A stretch of 64,000 bases of DNA from Paracentrotus lividus (GCA_940671915.1 CALNVZ010003426.1:11663737-11727736); one strand, 5' to 3'; positions 35,700 through 48,265 are shown, counted from the stretch's first letter. Notes: generated from the letters alone by a model not told the origin. Program-made: numbers and translations.

Positions 35700-36163
35700 A
35701 AGTTAGGCGCCTTCTCAATTCAAAAGGTGTCAGTTTCCCGCATTTTTTCTTCCAAACGCCGTTTTTTTTTTTGCTTTTGAATAGAATCCCGAAATCTTAA
35801 TACGGCTTAAAGCTGAAAGCCGGATGTTTCCCGGGTTGGAACAGGAACCCGCGGTGGATAAGGCGCCTTAGTGTGCTGGTAGCTTTTATATCATTCAAAT
35901 GTGATGCAGATATCTTTTTCTGAGGGGAGAAAAGTCAATATATGTGATATAAACAGATTTATAGTTTTGCCCAAAATTGTTCTCAGCCTACAGAATGTTA
36001 CAACTTCAATCATTATTAGTCTTGTTTAATTCTATGAAAACCCACTTACCACCGACCCCTTCTGAGAAAGTGAAAAGGGGTTCATTAACACAAAATAAAA
36101 ACAAGTAAAGAAGCAATAAACAAGACATTTTTCAATAATAAAACTTTTTGAAATGTAACCCAC

Positions 36164-36265
36164 GATTGCCTGAGCTTTGTTCGACGTTCCTCTCGCCGTC
36201 TCCTTATTTCTTCCAGATCTCTGCCATATGTACTATCAAAGCCGTTGGTTGCAGCGGCCGCAGCT
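36164..36265 (-). CDS. Coding exon 2 of the caldesmon-like gene
   Basis: This 102-base exon completes the Arg codon split by exon 1 (CG+A), encodes 33 residues and leaves two bases (TC) of a Ser codon. It reads as an Ala run, then TNGFDSTYGRDLEEIRRRRE, then ERRTKLRQ. The acceptor is GTCGTTAG after a pyrimidine-rich stretch and the donor is GTGGGT. The phase matches both neighbours exactly, which is unlikely by chance. The DLEEIRRRREERR stretch resembles the LEELRRRR type of helix seen in caldesmon. The GFDSTYGRD segment is the least repetitive and best suited to a homology search. It is separated from the next coding exon by about 11 kb of repeat-rich intron. Confidence 0.72.
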
Positions 36266-37196
36266 CTAACGACGACAAATTAATGAAGAAATCCACGCCA
36301 TGCATGTATGATGACACATTCCAGACAGAAAACGGGAAAAGAAAAATACAAAGAAACACGCAACCAACATAAATTGTTAAAGTCAAACCATGCACATGCT
36401 TTGATTAAAAGTACTCAATATCTGTCTAAAATCAGATTTGATGGTAATTTCACAGGAAAAGATAAAGGCCATAAGTTTTTGCAATTCTAATAATTATGTT
36501 GGTTTAAATTGATTGGACTAAAAACTGTTTTATTTTTCAGTAGCCACTGTTTGCAGTTTTATAATAGAATAAGGTCTGTTATCATGTGTCTACTTTGTGT
36601 AAAAAATCAACAAAACAAATCATTGTAAATTGATTCTGCAACAGCATCTGATGTCATTAATTCATATGAAAATGAAAGATTATGTGCAGATTTCTTGAAT
36701 TTGCATCTATTGAAATTTTGTCAATCCACTTCAAATGTGTTTTTATGTTATCTACTGTATATATCAAGTAAGCCTACTTTGGAATTTAATTTTGTCTTGA
36801 GCGTGTCTGTAAATTCAAAGACATCATACATTCATGAATAAGAAATAAAATGCAGTCCCTTTACAAATTAAAACGGAACAATCAAAATTAATTCATAAGT
36901 TGTTATACGTGCAAATGCTAAAATAATTGTTTGTTATTTATATATATCAAAATCATAGTGTTTATCATTCTCTCTCACAAAAATATGATTTTATTTCCTA
37001 AATTTATTTCAAAAATCTAAAAAACAATGAATAACAGAAATATTAAAAATTAACAAGGCTTAAATTTAATTTATGATGATATCTTGACGGTTTATATTCC
37101 TGTAACATGATAATTACATCAGAAAACGGGGCACTGCTCCATAAAACTTCTATGCAACAGGCTGTCTGTCCACTGTTCTAACTCAAAATAAGTTGT

Positions 37197-37494
37197 TAAT
37201 AAATAATAATAGTTACATTTATATAGCGCTTAATACATATATCCAGCTTGGTGTTTCTAAGCGCTTATAGTGTTAACTAATTATTACCCGGCTTAGCTAG
37301 GCTACCCCGAAAGGCTGCTACACAGCATTCAAGGAATTGCTTCCTACCGGTACCCATTCACCTCACTTGGGTCAAGTACGGCAAATTTGCAGGGTTGACA
37401 CCTTGCCGAAGGATGCTAGTGGTATGGACGGGATTCGAACCGCATACTTTGTGATCGTAAGTCCGCTGACTTATCCACTCGACCACACCACTCC
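37197..37494 (-). mobile_element. tRNA-derived SINE
   Basis: Read on the minus strand, the first 74 bases look like a tRNA: an A-box-like TGGTCGAGTGG and a B box GGTTCGAATCC (37,431 to 37,441) at normal spacing. A tRNA-unrelated body follows, with AAGCGCT occurring twice, ending AGCGCTATATAAATGTAAC and an ATTATTATT tail. This structure is that of a Pol III-transcribed SINE mobilised by a LINE. It lies in the same orientation as the host gene. Confidence 0.75.
37421..37494 (-). other. tRNA-like head of the SINE (Pol III promoter)
   Basis: It contains A and B box motifs and a TCAGCGGACTTACGATCACA anticodon-arm-like region. It continues straight into the SINE body, so it is treated as a SINE promoter, not a functional tRNA gene. 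Confidence 0.6.
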
Positions 37495-37712
37495 CAATTT
37501 GTTAGATTTACAAAACCCTACCACAAATACGGGAAAAAATGAATGCATGTAATAACAATGTTAGAGTCGAGCCATGGGTGTGGGAACTTGACATGCGAAT
37601 GTACTCATTAAAAAAAACATGAAAATAAAAACATAATCCCTAAATAGCATAAACCTCAAATTTTAAATGATGATTTAACATGGCAGCCTCCATGAGAGGC
37701 AATTCCACTTAC

Positions 37713-37786
37713 CGTTCCGCCTCCCTCTTCTTTCTTCTCTCCTCCCTCCGCCTTGCGCGCTCCTCTGCTTCGTAATCATCACCCAT
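37713..37786 (-). CDS. First coding exon of a caldesmon-like charged-helix protein
   Basis: This exon holds the probable start codon (minus strand, ATG at 37,786 to 37,784). It encodes 24 residues plus two bases of codon 25, beginning MGDDYEAEERARRREE and ending KKREAE. A strong donor (CG|GTAAGT) follows. The acceptor lies 12 bases upstream of the ATG (TTGCTAG, border at 37,798/37,799) behind a long T-rich tract, so a non-coding 5' exon should lie further right; I could not locate it. The pattern M-DD-[FY]-E, then ER, RR and a closing REAER-like segment resembles, from general knowledge of the family, the start of vertebrate caldesmon. In that family the N-terminus binds myosin and the protein restrains actomyosin. 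The coding call is strong; the family name is moderate. Confidence 0.72.
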
Positions 37787-38141
37787 GGTATATGGAAGCT
37801 AGCAACAAGTTCTTGCATTCACAAAAACAAAACAAAAAACAACAATAATAATTACATAGTATATAATATATTAAATATATATATATATATACTTAACAAA
37901 ATATAACATATATCACATTCCATCTTAACTTTTTGCACTTCTTTTTCATGCTTTCCAATCATTCAAATGTTACATGAAAGATTTACGTTCCGTATCAAAA
38001 GGAAACTGAAACGAAAGATACGGAAAATAGTTCACAATTCCTATAAACATTTGGAGTAAAAAAAACAACAACAAAAAACATATATATATCCGTTAACCTG
38101 TTGGATACAAGCTGATTTGGCTAAAATACAAATTTCCATAG

Positions 38142-40365
38142 GGGTCATTCCATGCCAATTTACCCAATGAAAGTGCAATTTTGCACCCTTCCGTCTCAGA
38201 ATTTGCTCAATTTGGTACACATAAAGTTAACATTACCTTCCCATGAAACAACAAAAATTAGCGTAAACGGTCCGTCGGTTTCCGAGCTATGGCCTGCCCT
38301 TTTTGATTCGTTTTGGCAAAAATGGGTGTGACCTTCCATTTCAACGGCACAATGCGCCTGAACTGGTTGACCAATTTTTGTGAAACTGGTACCATTCAAA
38401 AGGAAATTCAAAGAGGAATTCAAAAATGGTATCAAAATATTATTGGAGCAATTTTAAAGTGCTATGACCTTTGACCTTTCCTTTAACCTTGATTTTGACC
38501 CCCAGAACGAATAATATTTTTACTTTGATTTTTATGTATATATTGTCAGTATAATATTAACAAACATGTAAATATCTAGGATGATATTTTATTTCTTCAC
38601 CTTTAAAAAACTATTTTTAATGTAATTTACAAAGTTACTGTTACCCCACATACTGATATTTTGTTGGTAATGTGTTGTACAAGACTCCATTATAATGAAT
38701 AATTTCAAACCAAAGTAACATTACAATCAAATGCATAATGTATTCCATATCTGTTGCTGTATGCTTCAAAGATCTCAAGGATGTATCCAGTTTGGGACAG
38801 AGAGGACTACATGTAGGAAGCATTTTGTTTCTGTCAAAACCGCAGATTCTGTGATTTGTATGTATACCTATTGCACCCCAATCAAAAGGGCTAAACAAAT
38901 GTCTCTCTCATAACAAATGGAGTCTACGTACATGTATACATTATCATTGGTGTTAATGTTTCCTTTATTACTGAAATGTTTAGTTTCCGTTTTAATTGAA
39001 TGTAATTAACTCCCGTTTGGAAGTATTCAAGTAAGCCTATAATGAGACTGTACACACATTACCAACACAAATATCAGTATGTGGGGGTAACAGTAAATTT
39101 GTAAATTACATTAAAAATAGTTTTTAAAGGCGGTCCTGCACGAGCATCACTAAGCTAAAACGATGACTGTAGATGCGATTTGTGTGCAAGCCGCCATTGT
39201 TCCACGAATATTCGCGAAGAGCATGGCTTAATTTGCATACGGTTTTATGCAAACACAAGCCAGCCAATCGCGATCGCGCTGCATGTGAGTCCGATGAAAG
39301 TCATTCAATTTTCAACAGTAAAATTATCTGAAGTGGATATTGAAGCTCATGCGATCGTAAAGTAAAGTGTATTATGATACAATCAATGGTCCGAGTCCCA
39401 AAAAGTAACCTTGTCGATGACATAGTCCGAGATAAGTGTTACAGTACTTCTTCAATATTCATTATTTCTTTTATCAAAGCCATTGTGGATTAATGGATGG
39501 GGGAATACTTATGCTCCAGTTTTACTTATCAAGACACTTATCCCCTATGCATACGGTTTTATGCAAACACACAGCCAGCTCAATCGCGATCGCGCCTGCA
39601 TGTGAGTCGATCCAGCGTACAAGCGTGTGTGTGTGTGTATAGAGCACCGTATCAATGTTCGGATCTTGAGAATGTCATATGCAGTCGTAGCCTTCTCGCT
39701 TGCACAACTCTCTCATGCATCCGAGCAGTGCGAGTAGTCGAATCGATGCCGATAACAAATTGGCTCATGACTTCGGCAATCGTTCGGGCGTTCTAGCTTT
39801 CGGTTTGTTGGACCACTGCGTAAGAGTCGCACATCGTTGGTATGAATGGCAGCTTGCAATGTTCGTTACCGGCGTACGTATTTTGAAGCTCCCTCTCACT
39901 ATGAGGAACGAGCATCTTTAAAGGTGAAAGAAATAAAATATCATCCTAGATATTTACATGTTTAGTTATACTGACAATATCAACTACCTTAAAAATCAAG
40001 TAAAATATTATATTCGTCTGGGGGTCAAAATCAAAGTTAAAGGAAAGTCAAAGGTCATAGCACTTAAATGCTCCAATAATATTTTTTGATACCATTTTTG
40101 AATTCCTCTCTTGATTTCCTTTTGAATGGTACAGTTTCCACAAAACTTGGGTCAACGTTCAGGCGATTGTGCCGCTTGAAAATGGGGCTCACACTCTTTT
40201 GCCAACAAATCGGGCGGGCCATGCATCGGAAACCGACGGACCGTTTTCGCTAATTTTTTTTGTTTCATGGGAAGGTAATGTTAAACTATTTATAGTGTAC
40301 CAAATTTGAGGCAATTCTGAGACGGTACGGGTGTACCCATTGGGTGAATTGGCATGGAATGACCC
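38142..40365. mobile_element. Foldback element with about 550-bp terminal inverted repeats
   Basis: Termini are GGGTCATTCCATGCC and GGCATGGAATGACCC, flanked by ATAG on both sides. The left arm runs from 38,142 to about 38,697. The right arm covers about 39,037 to 39,129 and 39,924 to 40,365, because a 787-bp insertion interrupts it. A unique centre (38,698 to 39,036) separates the arms. No long frame encodes a transposase. Without the insertion it would be about 1.43 kb. Confidence 0.7.
39130..39916. mobile_element. 787-bp insertion in the right arm, TTTAAAG duplication
   Basis: TTTAAAG lies on both sides (39,123 to 39,129 and 39,917 to 39,923), while the uninterrupted left arm has the site once. 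The insert has higher GC than its surroundings and includes two roughly 60-bp direct repeats (39,235 to 39,294 and 39,549 to 39,610) with CGATCGCG and GCATACGGTTTTATGC. ACGAGCATC occurs near both ends in direct orientation. No clear terminal inverted repeat and no recognisable protein. Confidence 0.6.
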
Positions 40366-41410
40366 ATAGACCTTACCCGAATATATTTTAGGGCTCAGTC
40401 ATTAATTGGGTTAATGTAGATGTTCATTGCAATTAAATGGATCTTAATGTTGTGCTCCATAATAATTACACCCAGTGCGACAGCTATGCGCACAGATTAT
40501 ACTTAAACATCTTATTTAATCTAGAGTAGTAGGAGTATTTAAAATTTACTTTACTTTTTGCACATTCAGGAATAAATGAAAACTATGAATCACAGAACCA
40601 CAGCTAAAGAGGTGTGGCAGAGTCTTGGAAGGGTATAGGTGCTATCTCTTGTTTGGATGTAAACCTACTATAATCTGCTTTTCCATCCCCATTTCTTGGC
40701 TCTAAGACGTTGAGTCAATATTGACCATGTCATGTCCAGAAAAGCTTGAGTTTTATGCTGAATCCAAGAGCATTTATACACAAGGACGAAGTCTTTAATG
40801 TAATGACCATTCTAAATCTGGAGATATTTATTGATCGTATACAAAACAAGGAAATAAATTTTGCATCTAGATAGATAACAAAAACGAAATTGCTATCCTG
40901 AAGAATATAGCAGTATAAGCCCTAAATAATAAAAGCTAATTATGAAGCCATTACACTGACATAAAATAGGCCTCTCAAAGAGTATTTTAGAGGTCAAACT
41001 GTACTTTGAAAGGAACATCATTGGAAATACCCCCAGACCACGATTAGAAAAAAAAATGATTGCTTTAGTGTTACTGCGCAGCTTTCTTACAAAAAGGCAG
41101 GTCTGAATTAATGCAAATACAGTAAGAATTTTCATTGTGATGATTTATTCCTCATGCTAAAACTCTCTGATAGAGCCTCCCATTTAGATTGGCTGAAGAA
41201 TTTTATTTTCACATGTAATATACTGGGTAGGCCTGTGATATTTGCACACATTCTAAAGGATTTAGCACAAGTACAAATTTGTCCAAATAGCCAGTGCAAA
41301 CTTCCCTTAAATATATCAAAGCAAAGGTTTCTTCAAAGTTCAAGCACTCACCTGTATGTGAGTTCATTCTTGCTTTATTTCTTGTATCTCTATGGTCAAC
41401 CCATTCTCAC

Positions 41411-41438
41411 TGCCCCCCCCCCTTCTCAGTCTCTCACT

Positions 41439-41489
<51 letters not shown>

Positions 41490-41490
41490 G
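41411..41490. repeat. C runs and CT microsatellite
   Basis: Two poly-C runs followed by CT repeats to about 41,490. Overlapping Pro/Ser/Leu frames are by-products. Confidence 0.8.
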
Positions 41491-41883
41491 TCCCTCTGTC
41501 CTCTGTCTGTTGCCTCATCTCTTCATTCCCCTTCTCTTTAAGCTTATCATTTATATATCGCCAATAAAGTTTATTTTTATTTATTTTTTTTTTTGGGGGG
41601 GGTGGAGGGGAGGGGGAATAAGATGATTTTATTTTTATTCTTATGTTGGCCAGGTGATGAAAAAACACAAACCAATAAAATAAATTGAAGTTCAGAGTTA
41701 TGTAACCATGGCAGTGGTAAGCTCTGAACTGAGAGCTAAAAAATAATTTGGACGAGAAATTTCAATTTTATAAATAAAGAGCATTCTAAAACGAAAAAGT
41801 GTTTTCCTGCAACCTACAACTTTACTGTAACTGCAACTCAGTCACAATACGAACACATGCAATTGTTACCAATATCAAACCTA

Positions 41884-42366
41884 GGGTGTGTTCAATGTCT
41901 ATTTTCAAATTTTAAACGCCAACATGAATCATGAATCAAAATGCAATTACAAAACGCTGATATAAAGAGCAACAAAGTGAGTGTTCATTGTCCCCATTCC
42001 CGGTCATAAGATCTCCATTCGGAGAAAATTTAAACGTAAAAAAAAGATGCATTTTGAATCATGATCAGCTTTGATTTTACGACCTTGAGCATCGCGAATG
42101 CAACGAAATGCGAGACTGAACACAACTGAGTTTTCAAACGTCTTTAAATGTGCTCTCACAGTGGAAGCTTCTGGTGCAAGTGAAAAAAATCGCAGATGTT
42201 TGTTTTTGAGAGCAGGGAAATTAAAGACGATGGATGTACAATTAGCTTTAAATTTGTGACACTGAACGGTGTACCTCTGATCGTGTTTGTGTTCTGTGTT
42301 TTGTTGCATTTTGTATCATGATTCATGTTACCGTTTAAATTTGAAAATGGACATTGAACACACCTC
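41884..42366 (-). mobile_element. GTGTGTTCAATG MITE, copy 3
   Basis: Ends GGTGTGTTCAATGTC and GACATTGAACACACC, centre oriented as in copy 2. The 101-codon minus frame (42,004 to 42,309) parallels the 96-codon frame of copy 1, with shared LAPEAST and DAQGRKI segments. Confidence 0.62.
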
Positions 42367-43911
42367 TGTCCTCTGAACCAATTTCCTGTCAGCTTCTATT
42401 GGTATGACCTTTGCAACCCATAAATTTAAGAAATCAAAACTCAATTTACTGACAGTCTTCTATTTTCATAGACAGACAAAACACGCAAAATACAAGCTGT
42501 ATAGCAAGCCTCATTGCGCCCCAACAATCGGCCGCTAACAAGGCACAAGCATGTACCCCCAGGGCCATGTCTTGCACCCCTGTCACAGAGAGCAAACCGG
42601 GACAGAACAAACGAAAGACCAAGAGAAAGATTACACTGCCTCTAATGGCTAAGACATTGTTGATGATGGGTCACTTAGGCAGTGTGGCTGGGGGATCACT
42701 ATTGTAAGGATAGGAGTAATTTTTGATGACTTATTCATCTTCTATTCAAGCGATGATAAAATGAAAACCCATTTAGGAGTTGAATGAAAATTGCTCAAAT
42801 CATGTGTATTCTGTATTTAGCAAGGATTATGATTTGTCGATGTTTGCGATAGTAACATTTCAGTGACTCATGAATGAAGTGTTTCATGGTGACAGTTTAC
42901 AATTTTTTTTGACAAGGTTTGTTAGGCCTAAAATTTCCTTAAGATTATATAATACACCTACATATTCAAAATATTCATTTCATATTGTGAGCTGTTAAAA
43001 CTATTCTCAAGGGAAAAATGCTCTACCAAATACCATTAACTACAGATAATATCCTGAAAATCCAAACTATATCCATTAAAAAAAATGCTTGAAGAATGAA
43101 ATAGACCAGTGATGAGCAGATATGAGAAACTATTGTCTTTAATTGTTTGTATAAAAGTGATCACAGCTAGAGAAAAATAGTGTTAAAATTGATCAAACAT
43201 AGTATATAGAAGTATAAGATAACCAGAATCTTGTTTGACATTCAGTTTAAATTTTTTTTAAATATTTTATGAATCTGTATAATGCTTCAATTTGGTTTTC
43301 ATTTGTCAATTTTTGTTTAGACCAGCTATTTATTCTCTGTAAATGAAGGGATTGATCCCACTTAGAATTCACCACCAATAAAGTCCCTAAACAAGTAGAT
43401 ATTCGAGCCCCCCCCCCCTTTAGTTTCAGATTTCTACATTTCTCCTTTCCTTTATAGTCTTGTTCAGGGAGGGGGCTACGAACACAGCACTATCAACACA
43501 AGCCCATTACTGTTACAAGCAACATTCAATGTTACATGGCAGATCTAAGACATGCAAGAATGTAACATAACTGCCCTCATTATAGATCACTATCTCAGGA
43601 AACCTCTAACTTGACCCTATTTGACCCCTGCGGTGACCCCTATTGACCTCTTGAGGTGATGGGGATTAAATACCTGTGCTGGGCCTTCATGACTGATAGA
43701 TCCTACATTACATCAAACACACAGAAACTGCTTCAAAACTGGTTGCTGCAAAACCAGAATTTACATTTAGGCTACAGATCGAATGTTTCATCACGACAAA
43801 CGGTCATTTTCATGGCATAAAACTTTTTCATATTGCAAAAAATTTAATGCATTAACTACTAATAAACACATAATTAAAAAATGGCATATTTAAAATAATT
43901 TTTTTAAACAC

Positions 43912-44355
43912 TTAAAGACCGTGTCATCCTTTTGCAGGCAAAAATCTTACATTTCTAATATTTGAGAGAATATAGTAGTATCAATGACTATATCTTCCCA
44001 TTACATGATTAAGCTCAAATGTCTATGTTTGTCATTATACTGCGATTATTAAAATTCATTCCTAATTTTTCGTACCTCGAAAAATATACCGTACGGTGCG
44101 AACCTTTGACCGTTAGCGCAGAGAATAATGTACGCTGATACGCCGTGTGTATATTGCTTTGTGTGGTCCATGCTGCACGCGCTGTAATATCAACGATGTT
44201 GATGGAGAGCTGGTCTAGATTGGTAGTCAGATTTTCGTTTTATATGACGATAGTATAGTAAGATTGAATAGACAGTATAGGTCAATCATATTCTAAAGTT
44301 ATGCCAAGTTGCATTAGTTTTCGCAATTTGTGAAAAAGGATGACACTACATTTAA
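43912..44355 (+). mobile_element. TTAA-ended MITE, second family, copy 1
   Basis: It begins TTAAAGACCGTGTCATCC and ends GGATGACACTACATTTAA. The body (CCTCGAAAAATATACCGTAC, GCACGCGCTGTAATATCAAC) is nearly identical to that at 48.3 kb. No protein of note. Confidence 0.65.
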
Positions 44356-47300
44356 AGAGTAATATATGAACCAGAAAATAGTAATACTTCAAATTTTGTC
44401 CCTGAAACATTATCCTTCACCAAATTGTTAGAATTAAAACTCTTTTCTATATTAAGACTATAAATGGTTGATATATATATGTAGGCCTATATGTAGGCCC
44501 TACATGTTCAATCTCTATTTCCAGAATAGGCTGAAAATGATTTTTGCCTCGAAAGGAACTATCCATCTATCCAATCCATCTCCTCTGAGCATCCTGTATC
44601 AATGAAGCTGTCTCTGAGAACTTTCCTCCTAAATTCCCAATGCCCTATCCGTCACATTCGGTACACTTCAAAACTGATCTTTTGCCACTAGAGATTTAAA
44701 TGTTTTGGGAAAAATAGTTGGTTAAAGAATAACATCTCTGCCTAGGTCTATAATTTGTTCAATTCAGAACCTTGGAGAGAAATAAATTTTAAAGATATTT
44801 TTTAACAACATATAGGCCTACTATGTGTCGGCAACTCTGTCCATCTGAAGATCAGGGGCAGTGCCTAAAACATAGTACATAATTCAATTTTAGATCACAA
44901 CCTTGAGGCAGTGATAAAAGGCCATTTTACAATGGAGGCTTAGGCCTACATGAAAATCCAGTATATCAATCATATGAGAGACCCGCTGATCATAGACTGA
45001 TGCAACCCTCCCCCACTGCCCAAGCACTGAAAGTCTTTCGCAATCTCTGTAAAAAAAAATTGTCCTTTCTATAAAAACTTTTGTCCACCCCCTTTACTTT
45101 ACTATAGGCCCTATACTTTTGGCATGATCACTAAGAAGGTAAGGCCCCTCAAGCCCCGCCCCCCCACGCCCCAAACCAAACCCATCAACCTATATGACCC
45201 CTCTATACAATCCACAAAACAATCGTAGCTTTTTAGTCTTTCCCATTCCAATTCCATTTCTCTGACAGAAGGAAGAAATCTTGTCACAAAAATCTGGGCA
45301 ATGATACATGGTGCCTTTCGTTCCTCTCCCACAAAAGTAAACAAGCTCACAAAAAATTGTTATCACTTCCCCTGAAAACAAACTTGGAATAAAGTTGCTG
45401 ATCCCTTCTCCCTTTCCACTCCATATCACAAACATATGACAGCTCCATACCACTAGGGGATCAGCATATTTTGTTCAGGTCAAAGGTCAGTGACCTCTAC
45501 AACCCTGCATGTGTTATACAATCCAATAGTTGCCAGTGGCACATACATTCACAGACAATCTATTTCTTTCAAAGTTTGGCTAAAGATCAAATAATTGAGG
45601 TAGCTGAGATGGAGTCGAGAGATTCAGAACAAATATACAAAAGGCACAGTTATGTATACACAGACATACAATATGCAACTCACAAATATATTGCACATTG
45701 CAATTAACATAAATGTAGGCCTACATGCATGAAGAAATGATATCCCCTCCCCTCACATTTACAACAACAAAAATCTTTAATTGTTGACAAATTATTTTTT
45801 TTGATGGCTTTGAATATCTGCTACAAAAATATAGGCCCGAATGTTTCTTTCAAGAATAATTGAATGTAGTCCACACTTGTTACTACAGGTCTCTATGTAG
45901 CAGAGCATATTCTTGGCTTGGATTGGTCACCTCCGTTGAGTACACAATAAACTTTTGTTAAACAATCTTACCAATGAGTTAAATAACTCAAATCAACACT
46001 TCAAAAGGGACTGGTATCTTATGAGTAGGCATAACAACACAAAAAATAAACATCCCACAATGGTCAATAGCATATTTCAATCCTTGTTTGAAAAAAAAAG
46101 AAACATGCTTGTCACATGTACATGTAGGCCTAGTTTTCTAAGAACAAAGAAGTTAGATCCATACATTACGCCCCATATAATTTGAACTTCATACTAGTAC
46201 ATTATATTAATAAAAACATTGAACTGTAGAATGCGTTACATCCCAATTACATTGAGATTTTTATCTACGATTTGATGTTTAAAATATGTACAGTTGTGTA
46301 TTTATGAAAATGATTCCAGGTAAAAATATTCTGAATGAAGGATTGACTTGGAAAAAGACCGGATAATTCCCTGTTCATGTTTCTTTCATGACATATTACA
46401 GCAATAATTTTTTTTTTTTAATTCTGCCTAGTTTTTAGGTTCCAAAGTTTAAATGGGGTACCTGCTTGTATTGAACATTCTGACTACAAAGGACATGGAA
46501 AGGGTCCAAAATTAATCGTGGACAGGTTCAACTACATGTAAACCCCAGGGGAAAGAGTTCATACTGTGTTACAACTAGATCTATAATTGAAAGAAAATGT
46601 GTAGCATATGTCGCCCAGTTTGTGTGCGGGCCCAGTCAAAGCTATCACAATGTGTAACAACACAAATGTTGTCCACAGCTCAAGAGGTCATGTCTTTTCT
46701 TGAAAAGCTAGTAGTGCTTGTTGGCGTTGTTTTTAGGTCTTAAAGTGCTCTTTCCATATTCACATTTATGACAGCTTTTGATAACATTTACATGTAGGCC
46801 CTGTATAGTTCCTCCAATTGAGGCATCTGTTATCAATTTTGGTTATTATAAATACATGTATGTCCAATTGAACAGTTTAAGAAATCGCCATAATTTCATG
46901 CATATCTTTTTTAAACAAGGGTTGTTCTTTATTCCCCAAAAGATTGCCAGACATAGCAACAACTGATATATGCAAACATAGTTAATTACTACGTCCCCAG
47001 GAAACAAACATCCATAAATCATAATGCAAGAAACCTGGTCTATTTCAGCCTCCAGAATACAAAATAAAAAAAAGAAAATTTATAAAAAATGTAAAACTAG
47101 TTGACAGCAAGTTCAAGTTTCAGTCATGCCACCTGCACAGGATCCTTCGCATGTATAGGCCTACAAGTACAGTACCTGTAATACAAACTCATTTGCAAAG
47201 TGAGAAGTATTTTGAGACAGTCGAGGGGGAAATATTTGCCATTTTTGGGCAACATGTGCCAAGTTCATTTTAGCGAAATCCTGATGAGATGCGTGTCATT

Positions 47301-47708
47301 GTAATCGACTTTGACAGGTTGACATGAGCCAGTAATGAGATTTCTTAAGCAGTTTCGCATGACATGAGGTGAAACCGTATCCAATGCCTATTTACAGGCC
47401 GTGAATAGATTCCAGCTATTTTCATTGTGATTAGACCCAAAATGAGAGGAGAATACTTTTGTTACTTCATCATATTATGTCTGTGTCGAGACGATAGCTG
47501 GTGGCATGGGTAGTAATGCGGTGTAGACGCATAGCTGTAGAATTATGTATGGCAAAAAGTTACATTTTAAATTTTAATGCTTTTCAGATATTTTCATTTC
47601 ATTACAGAAGAATAGCTGATGGCACTATAAGGAGGGCATTTAAAGCAGAATGCATAGCATTAAAAGCTGATCAAGAGCTACAACATTAGTAGGCTGTTAA
47701 CATTGTGT
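44356..47708. other. Intergenic or far-upstream DNA, no gene found
   Basis: AT-rich with GTAGGCCTA phrases. Frames of up to 87 codons near 45.1 to 45.45 kb overlap one another on the minus strand and show no domain-like pattern. Nothing supportable. Confidence 0.4.
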
Positions 47709-47763
47709 TAGGGTGCTATCTCACTTCACGGAGACGTCTCCGCGAAGTGAGATAGCACCCTTA
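47709..47763. mobile_element. Nearly perfect 55-bp palindrome (AGACGTCT family)
   Basis: TTAGGGTGCTATCTCACTTC at the left is the complement of the right side, centred on GAGACGTCTC, with a single mismatch (CACGG versus CCGCG). It is the isolated terminal hairpin of the family at 11.5 and 16.8 kb. Confidence 0.72.
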
Positions 47764-48265
47764 GCATTCAACTGGTCCTCGGCTCACAGCATTATTATCA
47801 TGATTGAGTTCCATGAAGAATACGTTTTTATACTTGCCACATTTCCACACCCCTCTCTTCTTTCTTATTTAATTCTATTCCAAACTTGGATATCAAGGTT
47901 ATACCTTATTATAGTGGAACCTGCCAAGTGAGTTCTTACCATGAATGAAAGAGTGAATTAGTAAATACCAAAAATGATTGCAAAAGGGATCAGAATGTGT
48001 AAAATTCTATTGCTCTGATGGTAAAAACAAATTACTGACGATTCAGATCAAATGGAAGTCATTTACTATCTTAAAACAGTGAAAACAAATGCTCGACACA
48101 TGACCAGGCGGTGCAAGGCATGCTGTTTGAAAAGCAATGGTTTTTAACATTTTAATATGGAATTATAGAAATATTAAAAGTAAAGCAAGAAATTGGCTTT
48201 AAATTTCAAGGGATTCCGGACTGACCTACATGTATGTACATGTAATTCATGTTGGGAAAATGAGC

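Larger units (their letters stand above)
36266..37712. other. Intron between coding exons 1 and 2
   Basis: AT-rich intron of about 1.4 kb. Its right part is occupied by a SINE (37.2 to 37.5 kb). Nothing else recognised. Confidence 0.55.
38092..40414. mobile_element. GTTAACC palindromic element split by a 2.2-kb insertion
   Basis: The left half (GTTAACCTGTTGG, ACAAGCTGATTTGG, to 38,141) and right half (ATAGACC, CCCGAATATATTTTAGG, GGGTTAA, from 40,366) together match the intact 95-bp element at 21,532 to 21,626. The break lies at ATAG, which is present on both sides of the insertion and once in the intact copy. Confidence 0.65.
40415..43911. other. Region upstream of the gene, no exon found
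   Basis: AT-rich sequence with C runs, a CT microsatellite and the GTGTGTTCAATG MITE copy 3. The 5' non-coding exon and promoter of the caldesmon-like gene may lie in or beyond this region, but nothing points to them. Confidence 0.4.

Noticed and set aside
37421..37494. tRNA gene
   Set aside because: A and B boxes are present, but the sequence runs into a SINE body and tail and shows no clean acceptor-stem closure.
45111..45453. Overlapping 79 and 87 codon minus frames
   Set aside because: Two frames in the same place with no splice signals, start context or domain-like pattern; chance frames.
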